Source: an uncultured Bacilli bacterium
Lineage (GTDB): Bacteria > Bacillota_I > Bacilli_A > RF39 > UBA660
Reading direction: 5' to 3'
DNA length: 43,279 nt
Assembly: GCA_910585915.1 (NCBI GenBank)
Contig: CAJUGF010000007.1
Span: 2,704-45,982 of the forward strand
Of the stretch, positions 16,689 to 26,055 are shown piece after piece. The notes beneath the pieces are model-generated. The model saw only the letters and a list, made by a program, of their open reading frames with translations, was not told the origin of the DNA and made no database searches. Positions within the stretch are counted from its first letter, which is position 1. Each line of letters begins with the position of its first letter. Position numbers and translations under genes: made by a program.

Positions 16689-17780
16689 TTATTTTTGAAT
16701 CGTGCTTTGATATGTAACACCAAACCATCGATCATAATATAATTGCTTCCGTTTTATGAGAAAAACTACATGTATTAAGTAAAACAAAAAGAAAAAAACC
16801 ATCACAAACAAAACATTAATAAGAAAAAATAAAGCTTCAGCATGCAAACGATGCACAAATAAAAGAAAGAAATAAGTTGAACTAATTGGAAAAATAATAT
16901 AATAGAAAAGTAAGAAAAGAATGCGCAAAATACTAAAAATAAAAGCGGATTGCTGAAACTCCAATCTAACATTTAAAAACTTGGCACCAATCGTTTTTCC
17001 ATTTTTTAAAAATGGGATCAAAACAAAATAACAGCCAAACCACAATACATGCCACCATAGATCTATGGTAAAAAGAAGCAAAAAGAAATCAGAAAGAAAA
17101 AATAAGAAAAAATCAAAACAAAATAAGGTAATTCTTCGAAGTGCTGATACATTCTTCCCTTCCTTAAATGATTCTGCATCCATACGATCTCGACTTGGTA
17201 AAAAAGAAAGAAAAAGTTTCATAATAATATAACCCAAAGCTCCACCTAAAGTATTCATAAGTAAATCATCAACATCAAACACACGATATGGATATTGATA
17301 TAAGAAATAAAGCCCAGTAAGTTGTGTTACTTCAAAAAATAAACTAAGTAAAAAACTATAAAAGCAAGTATTCTTAAAATCACATTTAAAATAATAACGT
17401 AAATACATTCCAAAAGGAATCGTCATAAAAATATTAAATATCACAGTATAAAAAGATGGATCACAAAGAGATTTTAAATACGTAGAAGGATCATTCCACA
17501 CAAAGGAAGATTCTCTTAAAAAATCACCAATAAAAGAAAATAAATGTGTTCGTATCATACCTTCCTTATAGACTACCGACTCCCTTGGTGGTAAAGGTAA
17601 AATAACTAAAAAATACACTACCATTAAATACAAAATAAAAGAATAAATAATAAAAGTCCGAAACTTATGAATCGACCCATACTTATGATACTCTATTAAA
17701 ATAAAAGGAATGGTGATCAAAAATGCCACAATAGGAAAAATAAGAAAAGCCGTTTTAATTGAAAAAATATAATTACTCAT
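16689..17780 (-). CDS. VanZ-RDD fusion membrane protein
   Basis: 363 residues. The N-terminal half (about 1-195) is VanZ-like: four to five helices with ILPLPPRE in the first loop and the family-type FEVTQL and DVDDLLMNTLGGALGY. The C-terminal half (about 215-355) resembles an RDD domain: ALRRITLFCFDFF, then GKTIGAKFLNVRL. VanZ relatives can raise teicoplanin tolerance or bind envelope lipids; RDD proteins include ion antiporters. It follows the BceAB genes, suggesting envelope-stress work, but a hairpin separates them. No Shine-Dalgarno site is visible before the ATG, which is odd here. Confidence 0.82.
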   Translation of the reverse strand: MSNYIFSIKTAFLIFPIVAFLITIPFILIEYHKYGSIHKFRTFIIYSFILYLMVVYFLVILPLPPRESVVYKEGMIRTHLFSFIGDFLRESSFVWNDPSTYLKSLCDPSFYTVIFNIFMTIPFGMYLRYYFKCDFKNTCFYSFLLSLFFEVTQLTGLYFLYQYPYRVFDVDDLLMNTLGGALGYIIMKLFLSFLPSRDRMDAESFKEGKNVSALRRITLFCFDFFLFFLSDFFLLLFTIDLWWHVLWFGCYFVLIPFLKNGKTIGAKFLNVRLEFQQSAFIFSILRILFLLFYYIIFPISSTYFFLLFVHRLHAEALFFLINVLFVMVFFFLFYLIHVVFLIKRKQLYYDRWFGVTYQSTIQK

Positions 17781-17787
17781 ACGAGAA

Positions 17788-17813
17788 AAGATTGTATTCG
17801 CTCATACAATCTT
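17788..17813 (-). terminator. Hairpin between the BceB permease and VanZ-RDD genes
   Basis: Perfect 10-bp stem AAGATTGTAT (17788-17797) / ATACAATCTT (17804-17813) with a 6-nt loop, then only TTTTC on the minus strand. It may be a leaky terminator or attenuator, or it may mask the VanZ-RDD start, which begins 8 nt further on. Confidence 0.6.
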
Positions 17814-17823
17814 ATCCTCCTTT

Positions 17824-19911
17824 CTAACGTTCTTTAATAATATTTCGACTACAATAATAAGTTAGTAAGAAATATCCACCATAAATAAATACTAAGAAAC
17901 AAGCGGTCATCACAATAGATGCTAATAATTTCTCCGTTCCAAAAGTCTCTAAAATATAATTGCAAAATTGAATTCCAAAAATCGAGTGAATCATTGCAAA
18001 CAATAATGGAAACAAGAAAAACAATCCAATTTGACGAAACAACGCTTGACGAATCATTTTTTCATCACATCCAAGCTTACGAAGCATTTGATACCTTAAT
18101 TTATTATCAGTGCTCTCACTCACTTCTTTTAAAGCTAGAATAGCTGCACTAGATATCAAAAAAATAATACCTAGATATAATCCAATAAATGTCACCATAG
18201 CACTAAGACCAATACTATTTTCATAAATAGATATCTTTGTCGTAGCATTAATTTTACTTTGTTTTAAACTCGTAAAATAAGCATTTTTAGACAACCCATC
18301 GACTAAAGATTCAATATATTCTTTCTCCTCATCAGTGAGTGCCTTATAATTAGCAAGCAAAATATTCTCTCCACGATAATCTTCTAAATTGACGGAATCT
18401 GGTAAAACAAATAATCCAGTATTAATATGTCCACTAGACATCTCTAAAAAACCATCCTGACACTCTTGATACTTCGGATAATAAGAAATTCCATCAATAA
18501 CAATTGGTGTATTTTCAAAAAGACCTGCTTCTCGAATGTCAAATACACTAGTATAATCAGCAACTAAAATATATTCATGATCCTCTAAAGAAAATGTAGG
18601 TTTATGATAAAGTTCGGCCAAACGATTATAATCACTTAGATGAACAAAACGTTCTAACGTTTTAAATTGCATATAAGGATACTTTTCTTTCATAGAAGGA
18701 TATGCATTTCCAAGAGTAGTTTCTATTGTAACATCTGGTATTTCATACGTATAAAAGTCATATACATCTTGAAAATATTTCGAAGAATCAAAGTTTGCTT
18801 GTTTCAAAGAATCCACAATACTAAGTTTCGTATCAATAAAATCATTTTCACTCATATAATCAGAGTAAAAATTTCCAGACAAATTCTTTTTATGATCCAA
18901 ATCCATTCTTTTCACAATCTGAATATCCATTGGAGCCAGGGTCTTTAAATTATAAGTCATGGAATTCTTTATAGACAAAGCACTTGATAACACGCAAATG
19001 GTAACAAAAAGCATAATAGTAATCACACTCATTGAAATCACAGTCGTATTAATCTTACTACTAATTTGTCTTACTGTAAAACTATTTAAATGATGAAAAT
19101 AATACTTTTTAAATGATTGAACAATTCGAAGCATAACAGAAGATACCGACCAAATAATTAAGAATGTTGAAACAATTCCTAAAATAATTGGAAGAAATAT
19201 TTCTTGAGCGTTTTGCATCGTATCGACACCAATCGTTACCTTATAATAAGCAAATATTAAACTTCCAAGACCAATTAAGAAAACAAACATACATAAAAAG
19301 GGATTACGTAATGTTACTTTTTCAGACTTTTTAGCAGAAGAAAGCAAATCAATCAACTTACATTTTGATACACTAATCGTATTAAATACCATAACACATA
19401 AATACATAATACTAAAATAAATCAACGTTTTAATAAGAGCTGTATGAGAAAAAACAAAAGTAAATTTCGTCATATCTGCTTCAAACATATTAGCAACAAA
19501 CACACTCATTACTTGAGAAGCCATAACTCCTAAAAAAAGTCCAACTATTAAAGAAATAATACCAATACAAATTGTTTCAAATAAAAGAATTTTAGAAATA
19601 TGCCCTTTACTCATACCAAGTGTCATATAAACACCAAATTCCTTATGACGTCGCTTCATTAAAAATCGACTAGCATAAATAATCAAAAATCCTAAAACAA
19701 AAGCAATAAAAACACTTACCATAGACATCATATTCATCATAAGTTCAATAATATCTTTTGTTTGACTAGAAACATTTAATAAAACGGTTTGACTTTCAAG
19801 TGCATTAAACACATAAAAAATTGCAACACCCAAAATCAATGTAAAAAAGTAAATAGCATAATCTTTAAAACTTTTTTTAATATTCTGAAAAGATAATTTA
19901 AACAACATCAT
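17824..19911 (-). CDS. bceB: BceB-like ABC transporter permease (FtsX fold, peptide-antibiotic resistance)
   Basis: 695 residues, the permease of a BceAB-type transporter that removes cell-wall-active peptides from their lipid II-cycle targets and signals to the BceS kinase. The layout is ten predicted helices: one, an FtsX block (about 55-180), three more (about 205-300), a large extracellular domain of about 210 residues (about 315-535) between helices 7 and 8, and a final FtsX block with KLGCDEKMIRQALFRQ. This is the diagnostic BceB topology. Its start overlaps the ATPase gene by 14 nt. The drug specificity cannot be read from sequence. Confidence 0.93.
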   Translation of the reverse strand: MMLFKLSFQNIKKSFKDYAIYFFTLILGVAIFYVFNALESQTVLLNVSSQTKDIIELMMNMMSMVSVFIAFVLGFLIIYASRFLMKRRHKEFGVYMTLGMSKGHISKILLFETICIGIISLIVGLFLGVMASQVMSVFVANMFEADMTKFTFVFSHTALIKTLIYFSIMYLCVMVFNTISVSKCKLIDLLSSAKKSEKVTLRNPFLCMFVFLIGLGSLIFAYYKVTIGVDTMQNAQEIFLPIILGIVSTFLIIWSVSSVMLRIVQSFKKYYFHHLNSFTVRQISSKINTTVISMSVITIMLFVTICVLSSALSIKNSMTYNLKTLAPMDIQIVKRMDLDHKKNLSGNFYSDYMSENDFIDTKLSIVDSLKQANFDSSKYFQDVYDFYTYEIPDVTIETTLGNAYPSMKEKYPYMQFKTLERFVHLSDYNRLAELYHKPTFSLEDHEYILVADYTSVFDIREAGLFENTPIVIDGISYYPKYQECQDGFLEMSSGHINTGLFVLPDSVNLEDYRGENILLANYKALTDEEKEYIESLVDGLSKNAYFTSLKQSKINATTKISIYENSIGLSAMVTFIGLYLGIIFLISSAAILALKEVSESTDNKLRYQMLRKLGCDEKMIRQALFRQIGLFFLFPLLFAMIHSIFGIQFCNYILETFGTEKLLASIVMTACFLVFIYGGYFLLTYYCSRNIIKER

Positions 19912-20665
19912 TTAAACTACCTCCAAGAAGTGTAACCACATCAATGATTTTATCAAAAAACTCTTTTCTTGACTGATCTCCACGATGAAGTTCATTAAAG
20001 ATTTTTCCATCTTTAATAAAAATTACTCGACTAGCATAACTTGCTGTAAAAGCATCATGCGTTACCATTAAAATCGTTGCATCTTTTGTTTGATTCAAAT
20101 ATTCAAAGCTTTCTAGTAAAACTCTAGCATTTTTACTATCAAGTGCTCCTGTTGGTTCATCTGCTAAAATAAGTTTAGGATTTGTAATAATCGCTCTAGC
20201 ACTTGCTACCCTTTGCTTTTGTCCACCACTCAGTTGATATGGGTACTTATCTAAAATCTTACTAATATTTAAATCCTTCGCCATTTTCATAATTCGTTCT
20301 TTTTGTTCCTTATAAGGCACATTTAAAATTGACAAAGACAAAGCAATATTTTCATATGCTGTCAAAGTATCAAGAAGATTAAAATCTTGAAAAATAAAAC
20401 CAAGTTTCTCTCTTCGAAAACGATTTAAAGCATTCCCTTTTAATTTAGTAATATCTTCGCCATCAACTAAAATAGCTCCAGATGTCACTCGATCTATCGT
20501 GGAAATGCAATTGAGTAAAGTAGTCTTCCCAGAGCCACTAGCTCCCATAATTGCTACAAATTCACGTTTTGTAACATCAAAAGAAATTTTATCAATTGCT
20601 TTAGTAATGTTACTCTTATTACCATAATATTTCTCAACATTTAAAACATTTAAAATAGTTTCCAT
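19898..20665 (-). CDS. bceA: BceA-like ABC transporter ATP-binding protein
   Basis: 255 residues of the MacB/LolD-BceA class. Walker A is GASGSGKTT, the Q-loop is FIFQDFNLLD, the signature is LSGGQKQR, Walker B is LILADEPTGALD, and the H-loop is MVTHDA. It powers the BceB permease encoded next (14-nt overlap). GGGAGGA precedes the ATG. The gene sits behind its own BceR-type operator (20730-20753), separate from the regulator and kinase transcript, the usual arrangement for inducible BceAB. Confidence 0.95.
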   Translation of the reverse strand: METILNVLNVEKYYGNKSNITKAIDKISFDVTKREFVAIMGASGSGKTTLLNCISTIDRVTSGAILVDGEDITKLKGNALNRFRREKLGFIFQDFNLLDTLTAYENIALSLSILNVPYKEQKERIMKMAKDLNISKILDKYPYQLSGGQKQRVASARAIITNPKLILADEPTGALDSKNARVLLESFEYLNQTKDATILMVTHDAFTASYASRVIFIKDGKIFNELHRGDQSRKEFFDKIIDVVTLLGGSLNDVV

Positions 20666-20729
20666 AATATTCCTCCCATAAATCCATCATATAAAAAAAA
20701 GAAATATCTTTCCATCGATTTATCTAACA

Positions 20730-20753
20730 AAATCTTACAAAGTCGTAAGATTT
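20730..20753. promoter_or_regulatory. BceR-type operator upstream of bceAB
   Basis: Perfect 9-bp inverted repeat AAATCTTAC (20730-20738), AAAGTC, GTAAGATTT (20745-20753). The core fits the known BceR motif TNACA-N4-TGTAA with one mismatch (TTACG-ACTT-TGTAA on the minus strand). A weak promoter (TTGTTA, then GATATT) lies just downstream, as expected for activation by a response regulator. Confidence 0.82.
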
Positions 20754-20838
20754 CTTCATTATTATTCTAACCACTTTAAAAAAAACTATAATCACATACA
20801 TAATTAGAACAGGAAAAACTAATTTTAAATAGAAAATT

Positions 20839-21831
20839 TTATTGTTTGGTCACAACATCATAAAAATCATAAGAAGAAAAAGTAATAGACACTTCGGTGT
20901 ATTCTCCTTCTTTTGATTCAATTGAAATTTGATGCCCTAACTTTTGAATTAAATTCTTGACAATAAAAAGTCCCATCCCAGTAGATGCAGATATCATACG
21001 ACCATTACTTCCTGTAAAAGATTTATCAAAAACCCGTTCTATCTCAGAAGAACGTATGCCAATACCATTATCCCATATTTTTAAAACAACTTGATGAGAA
21101 GAAATAATCGATTTCATTTTAATTTGAGCATAATCATCTTTTCGATATTTAATACTATTAGATAAAATTTGATTTAAAATAAAAATCAACCATTTCTGGT
21201 CTGTTAAAACCTCTCCAGAAACTTCACTCACATCAATCAAAATTTTACCCAAAATAAAGGCATCTTTATTTTTCTTAACAACATCATTCACGACATCTTG
21301 TAACAATGTTTTCTTAATAAAATAATCCTTTTCTAATGTTTCACTTCGTGCATAAAACAAAACTTGCTCTACCAAATTTTCAATTCGATTCACTTGTTCT
21401 AAAACCATTTGTTTTTCATACTCACCATTATGAAACATCAAGATCAAATTAGAAATCGGAATTTTCACTTCATGAATCCATAATTCAATATAATCACGAA
21501 ACCCCAAGTTCATTTGTTCCAAGAATCCAATCTTTTCATTCATTGATTTATCAATATCATAAAGCATATCCATAAATTTTTTAGCATCCAAAAAATCAGC
21601 ATTGACATCCATTTCCGTAATCAAATACTTTTGATCAAGTTCCAATAAGGTTTCAAACATGGAATTATAAAAACGTTTTTTCTTATAATAAAAATAGAGT
21701 AAAACCAAAAGCCCAAAGCCTAAAAACAAAAGCATAAACAAAATTATAAATGGCATCTCAACATGAAAAGAAAAAAAGAAAAGAGCAAATAAAAGAATCA
21801 AAAAAACATAGCATCCAAAAAAAAAGAGCAT
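20839..21831 (-). CDS. bceS: BceS-like intramembrane-sensing histidine kinase; N-terminus out of frame at a T9 tract
   Basis: 330 residues as written: two membrane helices joined by almost no external loop, then HisKA with ELWIHEVKIPI and HATPase_c with NSIKYR, DNGIGI and GMGLFI. This is the BceS type, which senses through the BceB permease. The expected start, ATG 21857-21859, overlaps the regulator TGA as ATGA and reads MKWKEYFLEYALFF, typical for the family. It falls out of frame because the minus strand has nine T (21817-21825); eight would restore one continuous gene. The ATG at 21831 gives the displayed frame but lacks a ribosome site. The result is either phase variation, a mutation or an assembly error. 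Confidence 0.88.
   Translation of the reverse strand: MLFFFGCYVFLILLFALFFFSFHVEMPFIILFMLLFLGFGLLVLLYFYYKKKRFYNSMFETLLELDQKYLITEMDVNADFLDAKKFMDMLYDIDKSMNEKIGFLEQMNLGFRDYIELWIHEVKIPISNLILMFHNGEYEKQMVLEQVNRIENLVEQVLFYARSETLEKDYFIKKTLLQDVVNDVVKKNKDAFILGKILIDVSEVSGEVLTDQKWLIFILNQILSNSIKYRKDDYAQIKMKSIISSHQVVLKIWDNGIGIRSSEIERVFDKSFTGSNGRMISASTGMGLFIVKNLIQKLGHQISIESKEGEYTEVSITFSSYDFYDVVTKQ
21817..21825 (-). repeat. Homopolymer T9 tract at the start of the bceS-like gene
   Basis: Nine T on the minus strand, 10 codons after the coupled ATG of the kinase. Eight T would keep the kinase in frame from its ATGA-coupled start. This makes it a candidate slippage (phase-variation) site. Confidence 0.6.
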
Positions 21832-21855
21832 ACTCTAAAAAATATTCCTTCCATT

Positions 21856-22518
21856 TCATTTCAAATAATACCCTATACCCTTTCTGGTCTCAATCGCATC
21901 ATCAAGACCTACATCACGAAGTTTTCCTCGAAGACGACTAACATTCACTGATAGTGTATTATCATCAATAAACTCTTCACTATCCCATAAATAACGCATT
22001 AAATCTTCGCGAGATACAATGACTCCCTGATGAAGTAGTAAATATTTAAAAATTAGCATTTCATTTTTTGTTAAATATACTTCTGTCTCTTCACATAATA
22101 AAATACATTTATCAGGAATTAGTTGAACATTTTGATAAGTAATTTGCGAATAATTTTGTTCCATTCGTTTAAAAATAGCTTCGATCCGCAGCAATAAAAT
22201 CGTAGGATTATAAGGTTTCGTGATATAATCATCCGCCCCATAACTCATTGATAAAACCTCATCACTCTCATTATCAAAACTAGTAATCATAATCACAGGT
22301 ACACTACTAGTTTTACGAAATTCTCTTAAAATTTGTTCTCCATTTTTTACTGGCAAATTAATATCTAACAAAATCAAATCAGCTTCTACATTCTTCATTT
22401 CTTCTAAAGTATGTTCAAACTGATGAATCACAACGACTTCATATGATGCAGTAATTAATAATCTTTTTAGTTCTTCTCTTAAAACATTATCATCTTCTAC
22501 AATTAATATTTTCTTCAT
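21856..22518 (-). CDS. bceR: BceR-like response regulator
   Basis: 220 residues, OmpR class. The receiver has E8-D9-D10, phospho-acceptor D52 in LLDINLPVKNG and TKPYNP as switch. The winged helix ends in the BceR-typical ETRKGIGYYLK. GAAGGAAG precedes the ATG, and a good promoter lies upstream. It should activate bceAB through the inverted repeat at 20730-20753 when phosphorylated by the kinase encoded next. Its stop overlaps the kinase's expected start as ATGA. Confidence 0.94.
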   Translation of the reverse strand: MKKILIVEDDNVLREELKRLLITASYEVVVIHQFEHTLEEMKNVEADLILLDINLPVKNGEQILREFRKTSSVPVIMITSFDNESDEVLSMSYGADDYITKPYNPTILLLRIEAIFKRMEQNYSQITYQNVQLIPDKCILLCEETEVYLTKNEMLIFKYLLLHQGVIVSREDLMRYLWDSEEFIDDNTLSVNVSRLRGKLRDVGLDDAIETRKGIGYYLK

Positions 22519-22541
22519 ATTACTTCCTTCTTTATCTCAAA

Positions 22542-22570
22542 ATTATAAAATAATTTATTTGAAAAAGCAA
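22542..22570 (-). promoter_or_regulatory. Promoter of the bceRS-like operon
   Basis: Minus strand TTGCTT (22565-22570), 17-nt spacer, TATAAT (22542-22547), 24 nt before the regulator ATG. Confidence 0.7.
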
Positions 22571-22584
22571 AAAAAGAACACAAA

Positions 22585-23283
22585 CTATGAATGCATTATC
22601 CATTCCACAATAATTTTTTTAATCGCATAATAATCATCTTTTGAATACTTCGTATTACAAATACAATAAGATGCATTCGATAAATGTGCACAAAACATAC
22701 ATTCATTCAAATCAGAACAATCTTGAATAAACATCGAATTACTAATTTTACCAGAACAAATAACATGATAGCAATTTGTACAATTAATGGAATCATCGGC
22801 ACTAATACAATAATTACATTGATAACTACGACTAGAAGATAATAAATACTCAGAATTTCCTACCCCATTACAAAAAATAATATGAGACGAATCACTCGTA
22901 TTCGTCGAATGATATACATTCTGACTTCGATAAATAGTATCACTTTTACAAACATTCAAAGAATCATAAACTCGTTCTGTGGTAATATAATTAAGATTTT
23001 GAAAACATTCCATCAATTCTTTAAAAGAAGTAATTTGTTTCGCACTTCCCTTCCATTTTCCCGCACGTTCCCATTTTTCTGAATTTGCTAAAGTAATATA
23101 CTGATCAAAATTAATAGAATCTGCCCAAGTAACTTCTCCTGTCGTCGAATCTTTTACTTCATAAGGAAGATTTCGATCAAATGCAAACTTCTCATAAATA
23201 TCTTGTAATGAAAAAGATACTTTTTCACCAAAAACACGTTCAAAAATTTGGATAGAGATTTCTAATGCTTTTTCTTCATTCAT
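22585..23283 (-). CDS. Uncharacterised Cys/Ser-rich repeat protein coupled to a HerA-like ATPase
   Basis: Not recognised. It has 232 residues from ATG 23281-23283, chosen because GAGGTGAT precedes it; a GTG at 23292 overlaps the ATPase stop as GTGA. The N-terminal half (about 1-105) is mixed helical. The C-terminal half (about 105-215) has more than a dozen Cys and many Ser/Asn at short regular spacing, for example YDSLNVCKSDTIYRSQNVYH and CTNCYHVICSGKISNS. The period of about 5-7 residues suggests a narrow beta-helix or stacked-strand fold; metal binding is also possible. It has no signal peptide. Being translationally linked to the ATPase, it is probably its partner. Confidence 0.6.
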   Translation of the reverse strand: MNEEKALEISIQIFERVFGEKVSFSLQDIYEKFAFDRNLPYEVKDSTTGEVTWADSINFDQYITLANSEKWERAGKWKGSAKQITSFKELMECFQNLNYITTERVYDSLNVCKSDTIYRSQNVYHSTNTSDSSHIIFCNGVGNSEYLLSSSRSYQCNYCISADDSINCTNCYHVICSGKISNSMFIQDCSDLNECMFCAHLSNASYCICNTKYSKDDYYAIKKIIVEWIMHS

Positions 23284-23288
23284 GTGTA

Positions 23289-25139
23289 TCACCTCACTTT
23301 CTTATGACTGGTTGAAATCGTTTTCAAAAAACTTCCCACTTTCATACTCGGATCCATAACAAAAGATACCGAAGATTTTTTCTCTTTTTTTTCTTTCTTC
23401 TCCTGTTTTTGAAACTCATTTTTTCGTGGAATCGAAGTAAATGGTAAAGTTTTAAATTTCATAGCTGATAATATTTTCCCCTCTTTTTGAATCCGTAACA
23501 CTCCTTCACGATTGGATAATCCTGTTAACATTTTTATTTTTTCTTCTCTTATATTATTTCCATACAAAGACATATTCATATGGTCTACTAATAAATCAGC
23601 ATCAAAATAAGCAATCCGAAACAAATAATAATTCACAACATTCGCTAAAATTGCATCTTTAAGGGAGGAACTAACTTGAGTTAAATACTGGCTTATCAAA
23701 ACTACTGCTACATGATACTTACGTGCTTCAGATAAAAAACGACATAAAATAGGATTTTCTACTACCGCAACTTCATCAATTACAAATAAAAACTCCTCTT
23801 CTCCTTCATAAGACTGAACATAAGATAAAATTTGACACATCAAAAACCCTGCAATCACTTGAATAATATGATCTCCAAACATAACTCTAGAAAGAGAAAA
23901 GAGCGTTAAAAAATTCCCTTCAATGACCTCATCGATCGAAGCAAAAACTTCTTCCGTTGCAAAAACTGGAACACTTTGCATTTCATCTAAGAAAGCAATG
24001 ATAGGACTGATTGCTTCCCCATAAGATTTCGTCTTTAACTCATAAAAATCTTGAAAGAAAAAATCCGCAATGGAACAATCAATCTCCTCTTGATATTCTT
24101 GTAATAAATTCATTCGATAATCCGTATCCATTAAAAGCTTTCTTAAATTTTGAAATGAAAAAGAATGAATAGAAATGAGAAGTTGAAACGAAAATCGTAA
24201 AACGCGCTCCAGTTTTGAATTATATAAATCTCCCATCAGCATAGAAAATAAAGACAAATAAAGTTCCGTTTGTTGAATCACATCAGAAGAATTAGAAGAA
24301 AATAAATGAACACTACTCATAGAAGTCATAAAATCAATCACTTTAGTTGCATCAAGTCCTCCAATATCTTGTTCTAATGCTGCATGAGGATCAATAACAA
24401 TGACCTTATAATGATGTTCTTTTTGAATTTCATAAATAGATTTTAATAAGGTACATAAAAATTTTGATTTTCCACTTCCACTTCCGCCTAAAATAAGAGA
24501 ATGACAAAAAAAATCATAATCAGAAATAGATAAATAACAATTCTCACTAAGGTATGGAAAAGAAGAAATTTCAACACAAGAACTGGACTGAGAGGAACCA
24601 AAATAACAAAGTTGTTTCTGAATTTTAAAAAAAGTTGGTATTTTTTGAAAAACAAAACGATTCGATTGAGCAATATCAAAAGCAAAAAAAGTATAAGGAT
24701 TTAAAAACATACATCGGCTTTTATAATAATAGTTATTCTTTTTATAATAAACATAAGATTGATGAAAAAAATATTTTTTTCCACCATTAAAAAATTGAAC
24801 TTCAAAAGATACAATTTCTTTCTTTTTTTGGTAATAAAACTTGTCAAAAACTTCAATCATCGTTTCATCATTCCAAAAATAACATGTTGAACCAGTTTTA
24901 TCATAATAAGGCATAATAGCCTCTTTTTCTTGAAAAGCAAAAAAAGATAGTCCATCCAAAAAAACAGGTAATGGATCATTTGTATGAAGATAAAGATGAA
25001 TTCCACTTTTTAAAAATGCAAAAGCAAAGGAAAAACGATGAAATAACTTATGATAACGACGTAATGTTTCAAAAAGATTTTGAAAATGCTCGAGTGTTAA
25101 CTTGCCATCTTGTAATAAAATTTCATATCGATACTTCAT
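23289..25139 (-). CDS. HerA/VirB4-superfamily ATPase (DUF87-like)
   Basis: 616 residues. The N-terminal 200 residues are aromatic-rich and unlike a known domain. The ATPase core starts with Walker A LILGGSGSGKSK (about 216-227), followed by KVIVIDPHAALEQD. Walker B is FLFVIDEVAVVE (about 430), and VVLISQYLTQVSSSLKDAIL follows, the arginine/sensor region typical of TraG/VirB4/HerA pumps. The C-terminus is Lys-rich (KKEKKEKKSS). Such ATPases move DNA or protein or work with nucleases. No conjugation genes adjoin it; only the Cys-rich protein does. Its role is therefore open. Confidence 0.75.
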   Translation of the reverse strand: MKYRYEILLQDGKLTLEHFQNLFETLRRYHKLFHRFSFAFAFLKSGIHLYLHTNDPLPVFLDGLSFFAFQEKEAIMPYYDKTGSTCYFWNDETMIEVFDKFYYQKKKEIVSFEVQFFNGGKKYFFHQSYVYYKKNNYYYKSRCMFLNPYTFFAFDIAQSNRFVFQKIPTFFKIQKQLCYFGSSQSSSCVEISSFPYLSENCYLSISDYDFFCHSLILGGSGSGKSKFLCTLLKSIYEIQKEHHYKVIVIDPHAALEQDIGGLDATKVIDFMTSMSSVHLFSSNSSDVIQQTELYLSLFSMLMGDLYNSKLERVLRFSFQLLISIHSFSFQNLRKLLMDTDYRMNLLQEYQEEIDCSIADFFFQDFYELKTKSYGEAISPIIAFLDEMQSVPVFATEEVFASIDEVIEGNFLTLFSLSRVMFGDHIIQVIAGFLMCQILSYVQSYEGEEEFLFVIDEVAVVENPILCRFLSEARKYHVAVVLISQYLTQVSSSLKDAILANVVNYYLFRIAYFDADLLVDHMNMSLYGNNIREEKIKMLTGLSNREGVLRIQKEGKILSAMKFKTLPFTSIPRKNEFQKQEKKEKKEKKSSVSFVMDPSMKVGSFLKTISTSHKKVR

Positions 25140-25174
25140 AACAATCCCCTAAAATTTATGATATAAAAAGACAA

Positions 25175-25212
25175 GAAAAAAAACTGATTTTTTACATTCA
25201 AAAAAAATCAGT
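25175..25212 (-). terminator. Rho-independent terminator of the AraC/GyrI gene
   Basis: Perfect 11-bp stem ACTGATTTTTT (25183-25193) / AAAAAATCAGT (25202-25212), then eight T on the minus strand. The gene's stop codon lies inside the stem. Confidence 0.9.
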
Positions 25213-25999
25213 CTTCAATCGGAACAAGCATTTCCATATATCCATCATAATATACTTCTAATTCAGGCAAATTACGTAAATTAAACTTACAGCTAGGTAA
25301 AAAATGAAAATAAAATTGATGGGATAATTCTTGAATGTCAAAAGATTTTATAGAATCAATTCGAAATACTAACCACTTAGATTTCGGAATATGATAAGAA
25401 ATAAGCCCCTCTTTTTTTTCATGGTTCAACACCCAATATTCTAAATGGTCACTATGAAATCGATCCTCATAAAACACTAAACCATATTCCCATAATCCAT
25501 GCTTTTGATACATTTTTTGATAAAACAAAGGAGCCTCTTTCCCAATCGTTTGCTCTGTTACTGAAGTTCCTTTTCCATAAAGAGTAAAAGAATTCAATTC
25601 TCGTATCTCATAAGTTAATTTTTTTCCTTGATTAACTTGGCTTTCAAAATGAAACTTTGGATAGTTTTGGAAGCTTGCTTTTCCTTTTTTAGCTTCACTA
25701 GGTTTCACCCCATGAAACTTTTGAAAAGCTCTAGAAAAAGAAGTTGGATTCTCATAACCATATTTAATAGCAACATCAATAATTTTTTCTTGTTCATAAT
25801 ACAAATCATAAAAAGACATCGATAATCTGCGATTTCTAATATATTCCGTTAAAGTAACATTCACTAACAACGAAAAAAAGCGTTCCATCGTATAAACATT
25901 AACTCCTAAAAAACGAGCTAATACTCGATAATCAATCTCTTCGGATAAATGAGATTCAATATACTCTACCATTTGATTTAAAGAATCATAAACATCCAT
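25208..25999 (-). CDS. AraC-family regulator with GyrI-like effector domain
   Basis: 263 residues. A double helix-turn-helix AraC domain (about 8-105) includes VTLTEYIRNRRLSMSF and IIDVAIKYGYENPTSFSRAF. A C-terminal GyrI-like ligand domain (about 125-260) follows, a fold used by SbmC, BmrR and Rob-type proteins to bind small drugs. ATG 25997-25999 follows AGGTG at good spacing and is preferred to GTG 26008. It sits downstream of an aldo/keto reductase gene on the same strand (57 nt) and has its own terminator. A second, diverged paralogue lies in the mobile region at 35578-36369. Confidence 0.92.
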   Translation of the reverse strand: MDVYDSLNQMVEYIESHLSEEIDYRVLARFLGVNVYTMERFFSLLVNVTLTEYIRNRRLSMSFYDLYYEQEKIIDVAIKYGYENPTSFSRAFQKFHGVKPSEAKKGKASFQNYPKFHFESQVNQGKKLTYEIRELNSFTLYGKGTSVTEQTIGKEAPLFYQKMYQKHGLWEYGLVFYEDRFHSDHLEYWVLNHEKKEGLISYHIPKSKWLVFRIDSIKSFDIQELSHQFYFHFLPSCKFNLRNLPELEVYYDGYMEMLVPIED

Positions 26000-26055
26000 A
26001 GCATTCACCTAATTTCTTACAGCTTACCACAAAATTACTTACTTTGAAATTGATT

